Positions 26,571-34,512 of a DNA stretch of 64,000 nt are shown in pieces. A program made the position numbers and the translations under genes. The stretch comes from Spirosoma validum (GTDB taxonomy: Bacteria > Bacteroidota > Bacteroidia > Cytophagales > Spirosomataceae), in the NCBI RefSeq assembly GCF_014699035.1, contig NZ_JACXAA010000001.1:62001-126000 (forward strand), given 5' to 3'. The notes below the pieces were generated by a model. It was not told the DNA's origin. It did not search any database and was given only the letters and a program-made list of their open reading frames with translations. Positions within the stretch are counted from its first letter, which is position 1. Every line of letters starts with the position of its first letter.

Positions 26571-28205
26571 ATGCGGCTTGTTTCTTTTGGTTTACTTTTT
26601 AGCCTTAGCTTGCTTCCGTTTGCGGCTGTTGCTCAGACACTAACGTCGTCGAATTTGCCTATACTCGTTATCAATACGAACGGGCAAACGATTCAAGACG
26701 AACCCAAAATCGTAGCTGAATTACGAATGATTGATAATGGAGCTAGCAAGCGTAATGCCGTAACCGATAAACCGGCCTTCATTAGTAAAATAGGTATTGA
26801 AATGCGGGGCGCTACTTCCCAGGATTTCTTTCCTAAAAAGCCCTATGGCATCGAGTTGCGCGATACGTCGGGGGTAAACTCGGTGAATGCTTCGTTGCTG
26901 GGAATGCCCGCCGAGTCGGATTGGGTGCTGAACGCTACGTATAACGACAAAACCCTGATTCGGGAGACACTGACGTACGACCTGAACCGGCAGATGAGTA
27001 CGTATTATACGCCACGTTATCGCTACTGCGAGGTAGTCCTGAATGGTAGTTATAATGGCGTCTACATTTTATTTGAGAAGATTAAGCGGAACAAGAACCG
27101 AATCGATATCACCAGTATCAAGAAAACCGATGTAGCGGGCGATGCGCTGACGGGTGGGTATATATTCAAGATTGATAAAACCGAAGGTTCACCGTCGCGT
27201 ACCTGGAATTCACCATACACGACGAATGGAAGGACGATTCCTATCCAGATTGATCGCCCAAAGCCGGAAGATCTGGCCGAAGAACAATTTCAATACGCGA
27301 AGAAATTTGTAACGGATTTTGAAAATACGCTGAAAGGAACGCAGTATCAGGATTCACTGACGGGCTATCGGAAATACATCAACGACGACTCGTTTGTCGA
27401 TTATCTGTTATTGACTGAAGTATGCAGGAACGTTGACGCCTATCGACTTAGTACGTTTTTTTATAAAGATCGCGACAGCAAAGGAGGCAAGCTGACTATG
27501 GGGCCCATCTGGGACTATAACCTGACGTATGGAAATATTAATTACTGCCCCGGTGGCGACTACAAAGGCTGGATTTTCGACTTTACGCGTACCTGCCCAA
27601 CGGATGGCTACCAAATGCCGTTCTGGTGGGACCGACTTTTAAGCGACAGATCCTTTGCCAACAAAGTACGAACCAGGTATCAGGCGTTACGAAACAGTAC
27701 CCTTAAAACCGAACGTATTCAGACGTATATCGACTCAGTTGCCACAGCGCTAACGGAAGCGCGTATGCGCAATTTTGAAAAATGGCCGGTTATTGGTTTA
27801 TACGTATGGCCCAATGGTTATGTTGGCAGGACGTACCAGGAGGAAATTGATTACCTGAAAGCCTGGGTAAAAAATCGCCTGGAGTGGATGGATACGGCGG
27901 TTCTGTCCGTCGGCGCTTTAGCATTGGCAACTGAACCGACAGATCTGTACAACGTAACCATCAGCCCGAATCCTTCGGCGAATGACATTACGGTACGCTA
28001 CCACCTCCTCAAACGTACTGATTTGCAGTTGACCATCACCGACGCAACTGGTCGAACTGTATATAGCAGCGCCTGGTTCAACCAACCAGCGGGAGACCAT
28101 CAGGAAACGTTACCAGCTCGTTCGCTACCCAAAGCACCAGGCGTTTATTACCTACAACTAGATGCCAATGGTCAACTCGTGAGCCGAAAAATTCTTCGGT
28201 TTTGA
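26571..28205 (+). CDS. CotH-kinase-family protein with T9SS sorting domain
   Basis: A 544-residue secreted protein. Signal peptide at residues 1-21 (LLFSLSLLPFAAVAQ). Residues about 30-440 are a CotH-like kinase fold: IGIEMRGATSQDFFPKKPYGIEL (about 65-87), the ATP-binding lysine region NGVYILFEKIKRNKNRIDI (about 161-179), YLLLTEVCRNVDAYRLST, and the metal motif GPIWDYNLTYGN (about 307-318). From about residue 462 comes a type IX secretion C-terminal sorting domain: VTISPNPSANDITVRY, TITDATGRTVYSS and final KAPGVYYLQL..GQLVSRKILRF. So it should be exported by Sec and T9SS and fixed to or released from the cell surface. CotH relatives phosphorylate coat proteins; the target here is unknown. A near -7 box (TATGTTTA, 26538-26545) precedes the gene. 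Confidence 0.9.
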   Translation: MRLVSFGLLFSLSLLPFAAVAQTLTSSNLPILVINTNGQTIQDEPKIVAELRMIDNGASKRNAVTDKPAFISKIGIEMRGATSQDFFPKKPYGIELRDTSGVNSVNASLLGMPAESDWVLNATYNDKTLIRETLTYDLNRQMSTYYTPRYRYCEVVLNGSYNGVYILFEKIKRNKNRIDITSIKKTDVAGDALTGGYIFKIDKTEGSPSRTWNSPYTTNGRTIPIQIDRPKPEDLAEEQFQYAKKFVTDFENTLKGTQYQDSLTGYRKYINDDSFVDYLLLTEVCRNVDAYRLSTFFYKDRDSKGGKLTMGPIWDYNLTYGNINYCPGGDYKGWIFDFTRTCPTDGYQMPFWWDRLLSDRSFANKVRTRYQALRNSTLKTERIQTYIDSVATALTEARMRNFEKWPVIGLYVWPNGYVGRTYQEEIDYLKAWVKNRLEWMDTAVLSVGALALATEPTDLYNVTISPNPSANDITVRYHLLKRTDLQLTITDATGRTVYSSAWFNQPAGDHQETLPARSLPKAPGVYYLQLDANGQLVSRKILRF

Positions 28206-28298
28206 CATAGCCATGAATGAGATCGCGAATTTCAGGAAAGCAGTTGACCCCAAAATCTGCCTTATCTTTACCGGCTCGTAGTTCATTCCGTTTTACCC

Positions 28299-29171
28299 AT
28301 GAAAGTAGCCGGATTTAGTTTTATCCGTAATGCCGTTCAGTTCGATTACCCCATTGTGGAGGCCATTACGTCGGTTTTGCCGTTATGCGATGAATTCGTC
28401 GTTGCCGTTGGCGATTCAGACGATGATACGTTGGCATTGATAAAGGCCATTCCGTCCGATAAAATCCGAATCGTCCATACTGTCTGGGATCAGAATGCTC
28501 GCGCTGGTGGACGGGTGTTGGCGTTGGAGACCGATAAAGCGCTTGCGGCCGTTTCGCCCGATGCCGACTGGGCTTTTTATATTCAAGGTGACGAGGTATT
28601 GCATGAAAAATCGATTCCCGCTGTCCGGGAGGCTATGCAAACCTATCTGACGGACAAGAACGTTGAGGGATTACTTTTCAACTATCTACATTTCTACGGT
28701 TCCTACAGCTACGTTGGCGATTCCCGACAGTGGTATCGACGCGAAATTCGGGTCATTCGAAATACTGGTAACGTAGTCGCGTATAAAGATGCTCAGGGAT
28801 TCCGAACCCGCGATAACCACAAGCTCAAGGTAAAATTAATTGACGCCTATATTTACCATTACGGTTGGGTAAAGCCGCCCGAAGCCCAGCGAGAACGGCT
28901 GCGATACGCCAACCATTTCTGGAACAGTCCCGAACGGGCTGCTGAAGTTGAGGCTGCACAGGAACACTTCGCGTATGGCCAGATTGACTCGCTGGCACAT
29001 TTTACGGGTACGCATCCCACCGTGATGCAAGCCCGCGTCGACCGTCTGAACTGGCCGTTCACCTTCGATACCAGCCAGAAACAGTATTCACCACGAGTCC
29101 GTTTTCTAACCTTCATCGAAAAACTGACCGGCTGGCGGATTGGGGAGTATAAGAATTATAAAAAGATATAA
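28299..29171 (+). CDS. Glycosyltransferase family 2-like protein
   Basis: A 290-residue cytosolic protein of GT-A type. The first strand FSFIRNAVQFDYPIVEAITS, FVVAVGDSDDDTLALI (nucleotide-binding aspartates) and WAFYIQGDEVLHEKS (DxD-like acidic site within QGDE, about residue 99) match GT2-like glycan transferases that handle local surface sugars. The C-terminal half (HYGWVKPPEAQRERLRYANHFW) is common in this subgroup. Sugar and acceptor unknown. It stands alone, bounded downstream by a 41-bp hairpin that starts inside its stop codon. Confidence 0.82.
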   Translation: MKVAGFSFIRNAVQFDYPIVEAITSVLPLCDEFVVAVGDSDDDTLALIKAIPSDKIRIVHTVWDQNARAGGRVLALETDKALAAVSPDADWAFYIQGDEVLHEKSIPAVREAMQTYLTDKNVEGLLFNYLHFYGSYSYVGDSRQWYRREIRVIRNTGNVVAYKDAQGFRTRDNHKLKVKLIDAYIYHYGWVKPPEAQRERLRYANHFWNSPERAAEVEAAQEHFAYGQIDSLAHFTGTHPTVMQARVDRLNWPFTFDTSQKQYSPRVRFLTFIEKLTGWRIGEYKNYKKI

Positions 29172-29268
29172 GGAGTAAACGGAGGAAGGGGAAGAGAGGG
29201 AGTAAAGGGAGGAATTACTAAACCTTTTCCCTTTACTCCCTCTCTTCCCCTTCCTCCGTTTACTCCTT
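29170..29268. terminator. 41-bp perfect G/A-C/T hairpin between convergent genes
   Basis: Arm 29170-29210 (G/A-rich) is exactly complementary to arm 29228-29268 (C/T-rich), loop 17 nt. It starts within the stop codon of the glycosyltransferase and ends 3 nt before the stop of the convergent isomerase gene, filling the whole gap. A T-run follows on the plus strand (TCCTTTTTT). It is a close copy of the hairpin at 46.6 kb (28 of 30 core bases). Confidence 0.85.
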
Positions 29269-29270
29269 TT

Positions 29271-30143
29271 TTAAACGTCACAAATCATCACTGCTTCTTT
29301 CAGGCTGGTGAGGGGGTCACGTTTAGGAATGAACTCCTGTGCTACAAAACCTTTGAAACCCGTATCAACAATGGCTTTCATGATGGCTGGGTAATACAGT
29401 TCCTGTGTTTCGTCGATTTCATTACGTCCAGGATTGCCGCCGGTATGGTAATGGCCAAAGTATTGGTGATTATCGCGGATGGTACGGATGATGTCGCCCT
29501 CCATGATCTGCATGTGGTAGATGTCGTACAGCAATTTGAAGTTTTCTGAACCAACCTTTTTGCAAAGTTCAACGCCCCAGGCTGAGTGATCACACATGTA
29601 ATCTTTGTGGTCAACCTTGCTGTTGAGTAACTCCATAATCATGGTGACGCCATACTTTTGGGCACTGGGCATCAGGCGTTTCAAGCCCACAGCGCAATTG
29701 TTCATGCCTTCCTCGTCGCTCATACCCCGCCGGTTTCCCGAGAAGCAGATAACATTCGTCAGACCAGCTTCCTTCAGTTTGGGGAAAATAGCTTCGTAGC
29801 TGGCCACTAATTCGTCGTGTAATTTAGGATCGTTGAATCCCTGCGGAATACCTTTACCGGCACCTTGTGCCATAGAGCACGTAAGTCCATATTTTTTCAA
29901 CACAGGCCACTCGGCGGGTCCAAGCAGATCAATACCGGTCATTCCCATTTCTTTAGCCGACTTACAGAAGTCTTCGAGTGGAATTTTACCGTAACACCAT
30001 TTACAAACCGAATGGTTGATACGTCCCTTCAGCATGGGAGCATTTTGTTCAGATTGCGACATAGAGCTGGCTAAGGAGTCAGTTAAAGTGGGTAACGCGA
30101 GGGCGGTACCAGTCAGGGTTTTTAGGGCCGTACGGCGTATCAT
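29271..30143 (-). CDS. Exported hydroxypyruvate-isomerase-like TIM-barrel protein
   Basis: A 290-residue protein. The start MIRRTALKTLTGTALALPTLT is a twin-arginine-like or Sec signal (RR at 3-4, then a weakly hydrophobic stretch). The remainder is a xylose-isomerase-like TIM barrel: VCKWCYGKIPLEDFCKSAKEMG, GLTNVICFSGNRRGMSDEEG, TMIMELLNSKVDHKDYMCD (metal Glu), LLYDIYHMQIMEGD (metal Asp/His), FGHYHTGGNPGRNEID and FVAQEFIPKRDP (last Glu). This is the hydroxypyruvate isomerase family pattern. Its export and its neighbour, a secreted DUF1080 protein 55 bp upstream on the same strand, suggest work on keto-sugars outside the cytosol rather than on hydroxypyruvate. Confidence 0.85.
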   Translation of the reverse strand: MIRRTALKTLTGTALALPTLTDSLASSMSQSEQNAPMLKGRINHSVCKWCYGKIPLEDFCKSAKEMGMTGIDLLGPAEWPVLKKYGLTCSMAQGAGKGIPQGFNDPKLHDELVASYEAIFPKLKEAGLTNVICFSGNRRGMSDEEGMNNCAVGLKRLMPSAQKYGVTMIMELLNSKVDHKDYMCDHSAWGVELCKKVGSENFKLLYDIYHMQIMEGDIIRTIRDNHQYFGHYHTGGNPGRNEIDETQELYYPAIMKAIVDTGFKGFVAQEFIPKRDPLTSLKEAVMICDV

Positions 30144-30198
30144 AGTGAGTGAATGAGGAATGAGCGAAAGACTGGTCTTTCGCTCATTCGCCCGTTAA

Positions 30199-30954
30199 TT
30201 ATAGTTCGCGAATTCGGATATTACGAAACCAGACTTTGTTGCCGTGGTCCTGCAGGGCCAGATGGCCTTTGTCGTACTTACCAAAGCCTTCCCACCCCTT
30301 AAATTTACTCTCTGCCACCATCTTATCCCATTCAGGACCACTCGTTGGGTATTCAGCCGTTTTCTTACCGTTCAGATATTGCTCGGCTTTACCATCCTTA
30401 ATAATCAGTCTGGCTTTATTCCACTCACCAGCAGGTTTGGCGGCATTGGGCGTAACGGGTTTTTGCAGATCATAGAGAGACCCCGCCGTACGGTTCCCAT
30501 CGCGACCCTGTTTGGCATCCGGGTGACGCTCGTTATCGAGAACCTGCATTTCCGGCCCTGTATTGTAGCTCGCCTTGAATTTCGGATCTTCGTGAACGTG
30601 GTAAATAATGCCGCTATTGCCCCCTTCCGCAATTTTCCACTCCAGTTCCAGCTCAAAATTTCCGTATTCTTTATCGGTTACCAGGTCGCCAGCGCCACCG
30701 GCTGTTAAATGAATAGCCCCGTTATCGACAGTCCATTTATCTGAGACGGGTTGCCCTTCTTTCAAATAAATATGCCATCCTTTTAGTGTCTTACCATCGA
30801 ACAGGCTTTCCCATCCACCTTTTTTTAATGGGCTAATCACCTCATGTTCACCAGGAAGACGGGTTGCATTGGCAGGATTTACAGAAAGGGTTAGGGTCAG
30901 AGATAACAAACCGGCAGCTATGGGCAGCTTGCCTGAAAAACGCATATAGGTCAT
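30199..30954 (-). CDS. Secreted DUF1080 (3-keto-disaccharide hydrolase-like) protein
   Basis: A 251-residue protein with a Sec signal (LPIAAGLLSLTLTLSVNPANA, cleavage about residue 31). The body is a concanavalin-like DUF1080 domain: WESLFDGKTLKGWHIYLKEG (about residues 47-66), WTVDNGAIHL, EYGNFELELEWKIAEGGNSGI (about 95-115), GPEMQVLDNERHPDA, TAGSLYDLQKP and the C-terminal GHLALQDHGNKVWFRNIRIREL split over the last strand. Members are now linked to hydrolysis of 3-keto-glycosides. Two in-frame ATGs (30954, 30945) compete as start. It is probably first in a two-gene unit with the isomerase-like gene. Confidence 0.9.
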   Translation of the reverse strand: MTYMRFSGKLPIAAGLLSLTLTLSVNPANATRLPGEHEVISPLKKGGWESLFDGKTLKGWHIYLKEGQPVSDKWTVDNGAIHLTAGGAGDLVTDKEYGNFELELEWKIAEGGNSGIIYHVHEDPKFKASYNTGPEMQVLDNERHPDAKQGRDGNRTAGSLYDLQKPVTPNAAKPAGEWNKARLIIKDGKAEQYLNGKKTAEYPTSGPEWDKMVAESKFKGWEGFGKYDKGHLALQDHGNKVWFRNIRIREL

Positions 30955-31117
30955 AGTTGAGAAACGTTAGGATTTTGACGGGACAATAGTAATGAAAAAA
31001 AGTATATCCCGGCTACCTAAAAATATTTGCCCGAAAACTAATTGCTACGCAATTTTAAGCTGCGTAAATCTGTTGGATTAATGCCCCTTCCTCTCGGGTT
31101 GTGAAACACATCATATC

Positions 31118-32257
31118 ATGGAAGCAACAACGTTAGTACCCTCTGAAAAACAGCGTTATCAAAAACACCTGAACTTGCCTGAGATAGGTGCGCAGGGCCA
31201 GTTACGGCTAAAAAATGCCCGTGTTCTGGTGGTAGGAGCCGGTGGGTTAGGTTGCCCGGTTCTGCTGTATCTAACAGCTGCGGGTGTTGGCCAGATTGGC
31301 GTTATCGATCCCGACGTAGTGGATATGAGCAATTTGCAGCGGCAAGTCATTTACACAACCGACGAAGTAGGGAAACCCAAGGCTAAAATTGCCGTTAATC
31401 ACCTCAAGAAGCTTAATCCCGAAATCAATTTCGATACCTACACGATGGCGCTCGACATCAGCAATGCGCGGGCAATTATCGACGAGTATGACGTAGTGGT
31501 CGATTGTACGGACAATTTCAAAGTACGTTATCTGGTCAACGACGTATGCGTTACGTTGGGCAAACCGTTTGTCTATGGCGCCATCCACCGTTTTGAGGGT
31601 CAGGTTGCTGTTCTGAACGCCGATCTGGCTGACGGTCGCAAAGGCCCTACGTATCGCTGTCTGTTTCCTGAGTATCCGAATGAAATGGAAATACCTAACT
31701 GTAGCGTCACAGGGGTGTTGGGCGTGCTGCCAGGCGTTATCGGTACGTATCAGGCGAATGAAGTCATCAAACTCATTACGGGCATTGGTCAGTCACTGAA
31801 TGAACAGTTGTTAATGGTGGATCTTCTGGCCATGACTCAGCAGAAAATCAAAACCAAACGCCGGGCCGACGCCGAAGAGCTTGCTCATCAGGGATTAGCG
31901 TCAGCGGGCGTGCGACCTTCGCCCAGTACATTAGGACCACAGAAAATGTCCGCTACTGAACTGGCCGATCGTTTAGCCAAAGGAGACAACATCTTCCTGC
32001 TCGACGTTCGTGAGCGTCCCGAATACGACGTTTGCCATTTAGACGGTGCGGTGTTGATTCCAATCGACATGATCCCGAACAACCGCAAGCGCATCCCCAC
32101 GGACCGACCAGTTGTAGTCTATTGCCACCACGGTATCCGGTCGGCAAACGTAGCGCAATACCTGTATGCACAGGATGGTTTAGCCAATTTGTACAACCTT
32201 GAAGGTGGCATCAATGCCTGGGCGCGGGACGTAGAACCGGAGATGGCAGTATATTGA
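31118..32257 (+). CDS. moeB: MoeB/ThiF-type adenylyltransferase with rhodanese domain
   Basis: A 379-residue E1-like enzyme that would adenylate the C-terminus of a small sulfur-carrier protein (MoaD or ThiS type). N-terminal E1 fold: YQKHLNLPEIGAQGQLRL, VLVVGAGGLGCPVLLYL (ATP loop, about residues 35-51), VDMSNLQRQVIYTTDEVG, DCTDNFKVRYLVND and GAIHRFEGQVAVL. The Cys in IPNCSVTGVLGVLPGVIG (about 195) matches the conserved catalytic-side Cys. The usual zinc site is absent: the first pair reads PTYRCLFPEYP (one Cys only) and the second CxxC is missing after KTKRRADAEE. From about residue 275 a rhodanese domain follows with active Cys in VVVYCHHGIRSANVA. No other molybdopterin or thiamine gene adjoins. 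Confidence 0.88.
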   Translation: MEATTLVPSEKQRYQKHLNLPEIGAQGQLRLKNARVLVVGAGGLGCPVLLYLTAAGVGQIGVIDPDVVDMSNLQRQVIYTTDEVGKPKAKIAVNHLKKLNPEINFDTYTMALDISNARAIIDEYDVVVDCTDNFKVRYLVNDVCVTLGKPFVYGAIHRFEGQVAVLNADLADGRKGPTYRCLFPEYPNEMEIPNCSVTGVLGVLPGVIGTYQANEVIKLITGIGQSLNEQLLMVDLLAMTQQKIKTKRRADAEELAHQGLASAGVRPSPSTLGPQKMSATELADRLAKGDNIFLLDVRERPEYDVCHLDGAVLIPIDMIPNNRKRIPTDRPVVVYCHHGIRSANVAQYLYAQDGLANLYNLEGGINAWARDVEPEMAVY

Positions 32258-32269
32258 TGCCAATCTATT

Positions 32270-32317
32270 CTGAAAAAATAAGACCGTAGTTGTGCAAATA
32301 CGGCCTTATTTTTTCAG
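32270..32317. terminator. Terminator after the MoeB-rhodanese gene
   Basis: Arms 32270-32288 and 32299-32317 are complementary at 18 of 19 positions (CTGAAAAAATAAG.. against ..CTTATTTTTTCAG) around a 10-nt loop, with an A-tract before and a T-tract after the G/C core. A strong intrinsic terminator 13 nt after the stop. Confidence 0.85.
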
Positions 32318-32377
32318 GAACCAAGCTACCGCAGTGGCTGTTTTTGGGGTGCCGCTGGCAAGGGTCAGCAATTGCTC

Positions 32378-32385
32378 TACCTTTG
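32378..32385 (+). promoter_or_regulatory. TAnnTTTG -7 box ahead of panD
   Basis: TACCTTTG matches the -7 consensus exactly, 30 bp upstream of the panD ATG, which gives a leader of about 20-25 nt. No matching -33 element is evident. Confidence 0.55.
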
Positions 32386-32414
32386 CCGATCTCAAACGGC
32401 ATTCTTTACGAGTT

Positions 32415-32768
32415 ATGTTTCTTACCGTTTTAAAGTCAAAACTGCACCGCGTCAAAGTCACGCAGGCAGAACTCAATTACGTCGGAAGTATTACCATTGA
32501 CGAAGACCTGATGGATGCAGCCGGGTTGCTTGAAAATGAACAGGTTCACATTGTCAATAATAACAATGGCGAACGGCTTGTCACGTATGTAATCAAAGGC
32601 GAACGCGGTTCAGGTATCATTTGTCTGAATGGAGCAGCCGCTCGTCGGGCTCAGGTCGGCGATATCATCATTATCATTTCGTACGCCATGATGACGGCCG
32701 AGGAAGCGAAAAGTCATAAACCAACCGTCGTTTTTCCGGACGATAACAATCGCCTGGTAAGGGGATAG
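32415..32768 (+). CDS. panD: Aspartate 1-decarboxylase
   Basis: About 117 residues from ATG 32415 ([16 protein letters not shown]). The pyruvoyl enzyme turns aspartate to beta-alanine for pantothenate and coenzyme A. The self-cleavage site Gly-Ser lies in [13 protein letters not shown] (residues 24-25), which makes the pyruvoyl group on Ser25. [22 protein letters not shown] and [22 protein letters not shown] are family signatures. An in-frame upstream extension to 32292 runs through the terminator and promoter and is not coding. The next gene follows after a G/A-C/T imperfect hairpin. Confidence 0.97.
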   Translation: MFLTVLKSKLHRVKVTQAELNYVGSITIDEDLMDAAGLLENEQVHIVNNNNGERLVTYVIKGERGSGIICLNGAAARRAQVGDIIIIISYAMMTAEEAKSHKPTVVFPDDNNRLVRG

Positions 32769-32774
32769 TTTTTC

Positions 32775-32846
32775 GGAGAAAGGAAAGAAGGAATTGCACT
32801 CCTGATTGTTTTTTAGTTTCCGGCTTCGCCTTTCCTTCCTTTCTCC
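32775..32846. repeat. Imperfect G/A-C/T hairpin between panD and flippase gene
   Basis: GGAGAAAGGAA (32775-32785) is exactly complementary to 32836-32846; beyond it the arms continue with mismatches (AGAAGG against CCTTCC-like words). The arm composition matches the other G/A-C/T inverted repeats of this window but pairing is weaker, so it may be a decayed member. It lies between co-directional genes. Confidence 0.5.
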
Positions 32847-32859
32847 CTTATTTCGTGCT

Positions 32860-33912
32860 ATGAATCTCAAAAACATTCTTAAGTACCTGATCTCGCTGGC
32901 TATTGCGGGGGGATTACTCTGGTTCACGTTTCAGCAAAGTCATCTCGATGCCGCTGATCTATGGCAGAAAATCAGTGCGGCCGATTACCGCTGGGTATTG
33001 CTGTCAGCGGTGTTGACGATCGTAGCCCACTGGAGTCGGGCCGAGCGGTGGCGTATTTTGATGGAACCCGTTATTTCACAGCGGCCCTCCTCCCTCGATA
33101 CAACCACGAGCGTACTGATCGGTTATCTGGCGAACCTGGCCCTGCCCCGCGCGGGTGAAGTTGCTCGCTGTGGTACGCTCTACCGGTTGTCGGGTGTGCC
33201 GGTCAACGTTAGTTTCGGGACCGTAGTGGCCGAGCGCCTGTTCGACGTACTAATGCTGCTGCTTCTGCTGGGTGCTACGTTCGTGCTGGAGTTTGATCGA
33301 CTCAGCCAGTTTTTTATGGAGTTTTTAGGTGGTAAACTTCCCAAAGGTTCCAGCGGTTCAGGTATTCTCCTGTTGGTCGCAGCTGTATTGTTAGGCGTAG
33401 CGTTGCTTGGTTGGTTCTTATTCAATCGATACCGCGAAGCTCTTGGCCGACACCCACTGTATCAGAAAGTCAGCGGGTTTCTCAACGGGCTTATGGCCGG
33501 CTTGTTAAGCGTTCGTAAGCTACGTCGGCCGGGCGCTTTCATCGCCCACACAATACTTATCTGGGCAATGTATTACCTGATGTCGTACACGCTGTTTTTT
33601 GCCATGCCCGCAACGGCGCATCTCGGTGCGTTGGCTGGTCTAACCATTTTAGTAGTGGGTTCGCTGGGCATGGCGGCTCCTACACCGGGCGGCATTGGCT
33701 CCTTTCACTTACTGGTTGGTCAGGTTGCGCTCCTTTATGGATTGACGGGTCAGGATGGGCAGATACTTGCTACATTTATTCACGGTGTTTCTACGGTTAT
33801 GATCATCATTCTGGGTATACTGGCGCTGTTGGTTGTCCTGCTCCGACGGAACAAAACTACCGACCTGCCCGACGTTCTGGACGATCCGAAAGCAATCCGG
33901 CTGGAGAGATAA
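32860..33912 (+). CDS. Lysylphosphatidylglycerol-synthase-like flippase domain membrane protein
   Basis: About 350 residues, seven to eight membrane segments, of the UPF0104/LPG-synthase transmembrane family (flippase-like domain without the aminoacyl-transfer domain). Signature stretches: YLISLAIAGGLLWFTFQQ (about 9-26), HWSRAERWRILMEP (about 59-72), GYLANLALPRAGEVARCGTL (about 88-107), VVAERLFDVLMLLLLLG, and MAAPTPGGIGSFHLLVGQVAL (about 269-289). Relatives move or shelter lipids in the inner membrane; a precise role is not known. ATG 32860 sits directly after the hairpin; an earlier in-frame codon (32806) lies within it. Confidence 0.85.
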   Translation: MNLKNILKYLISLAIAGGLLWFTFQQSHLDAADLWQKISAADYRWVLLSAVLTIVAHWSRAERWRILMEPVISQRPSSLDTTTSVLIGYLANLALPRAGEVARCGTLYRLSGVPVNVSFGTVVAERLFDVLMLLLLLGATFVLEFDRLSQFFMEFLGGKLPKGSSGSGILLLVAAVLLGVALLGWFLFNRYREALGRHPLYQKVSGFLNGLMAGLLSVRKLRRPGAFIAHTILIWAMYYLMSYTLFFAMPATAHLGALAGLTILVVGSLGMAAPTPGGIGSFHLLVGQVALLYGLTGQDGQILATFIHGVSTVMIIILGILALLVVLLRRNKTTDLPDVLDDPKAIRLER

Positions 33913-33917
33913 TTATT

Positions 33918-33925
33918 TATATTTG
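33918..33925 (+). promoter_or_regulatory. TAnnTTTG -7 box for the RelE/ParE-type pair
   Basis: TATATTTG, an exact -7 match, lies 6 bp after the flippase gene stop and 17 bp before the antitoxin ATG, giving a very short leader. The A/T-rich flank fits a promoter that belongs to the toxin-antitoxin pair. Confidence 0.5.
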
Positions 33926-33941
33926 TAAAAACAGAACAGCT

Positions 33942-34193
33942 ATGAGCGTTGCTGAAGAATTACACAAAACGATAGATGAATTGACTGAAGAACAACAGCA
34001 GGAGTTATTGAAAACGGCTCGTCAGTTTCTACAGCCACAGTCAACCGTTGGAGAAGATAATTCTGAATACCAGATTCTTTTAAAAGAATTATTAATAAAG
34101 CGGTACGATTATTATAAATCCCACCCAGAATCGGGTGTTTCTGCCGAAGAAGCTTCTCGTCGTATCCGGCTGAAATATGGATGGAACGAATAA
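33942..34193 (+). CDS. Putative antitoxin partner of the RelE/ParE-type toxin
   Basis: An 83-residue acidic protein whose helical start, AEELHKTIDELTEEQQQELLKTARQFLQ, is of the kind seen in small antitoxins and addiction-module proteins. The second half ends SGVSAEEASRRIRLKYGWNE. No DNA-binding fold is certain. It is called by place: it overlaps by 17 bp the gene for a RelE/ParE-fold protein, the usual antitoxin-first order, and has its own promoter. Cytosolic, likely neutralising the toxin by its C-terminal part. Confidence 0.68.
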   Translation: MSVAEELHKTIDELTEEQQQELLKTARQFLQPQSTVGEDNSEYQILLKELLIKRYDYYKSHPESGVSAEEASRRIRLKYGWNE

Positions 34194-34503
34194 GTTTTCT
34201 ATCGTATTTACTGAACAGGCTGATCTTGATCGAGACAGAATTATTGATGAATTAATTGTGTATAAACCTGCACTTGGCCGTCAATGGTTCGACGCCTATG
34301 AGCACATGGAATCGCTGCTCATCAGTAACCCATACCTGTATCAGGAACATCTCTTATTTGTCAGACGGGCACATTTTCGCAAATTACCGTACACTATTTA
34401 CTATGTGGTGGATGAAATTGACAGTATCATTTTAATCATAGCTGTCCTCCACCAGAAACAAGATCCTGCTACTGTTCTTAAGCGGCTGAATCTCGAATTT
34501 TGA
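34177..34503 (+). CDS. RelE/ParE-family toxin
   Basis: A 108-residue basic-aromatic protein of the RelE/ParE plasmid stabilisation fold: FSIVFTEQADLDRDRIIDEL (first strand and helix), LGRQWFDAYEHMESLLISNP, FVRRAHFRKLPYTIYYVVDEIDSIILIIAVLHQKQDP (split here as strand-loop-strand; typical R-x-x-x-x-x-(F/Y)-x-I-x-Y-x-V pattern) and the closing helix. Such toxins cleave mRNA on ribosomes or inhibit gyrase; which one cannot be told. It starts inside the antitoxin gene and so is translationally coupled. The pair is more A/T-rich than its neighbours. Confidence 0.82.
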   Translation: MDGTNKFSIVFTEQADLDRDRIIDELIVYKPALGRQWFDAYEHMESLLISNPYLYQEHLLFVRRAHFRKLPYTIYYVVDEIDSIILIIAVLHQKQDPATVLKRLNLEF

Positions 34504-34512
34504 TTGAATTTC

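Noticed and set aside
32292..32414. N-terminal extension of PanD
   Set aside because: It includes the terminator arm and the -7 box; PanD family proteins begin at [12 protein letters not shown].
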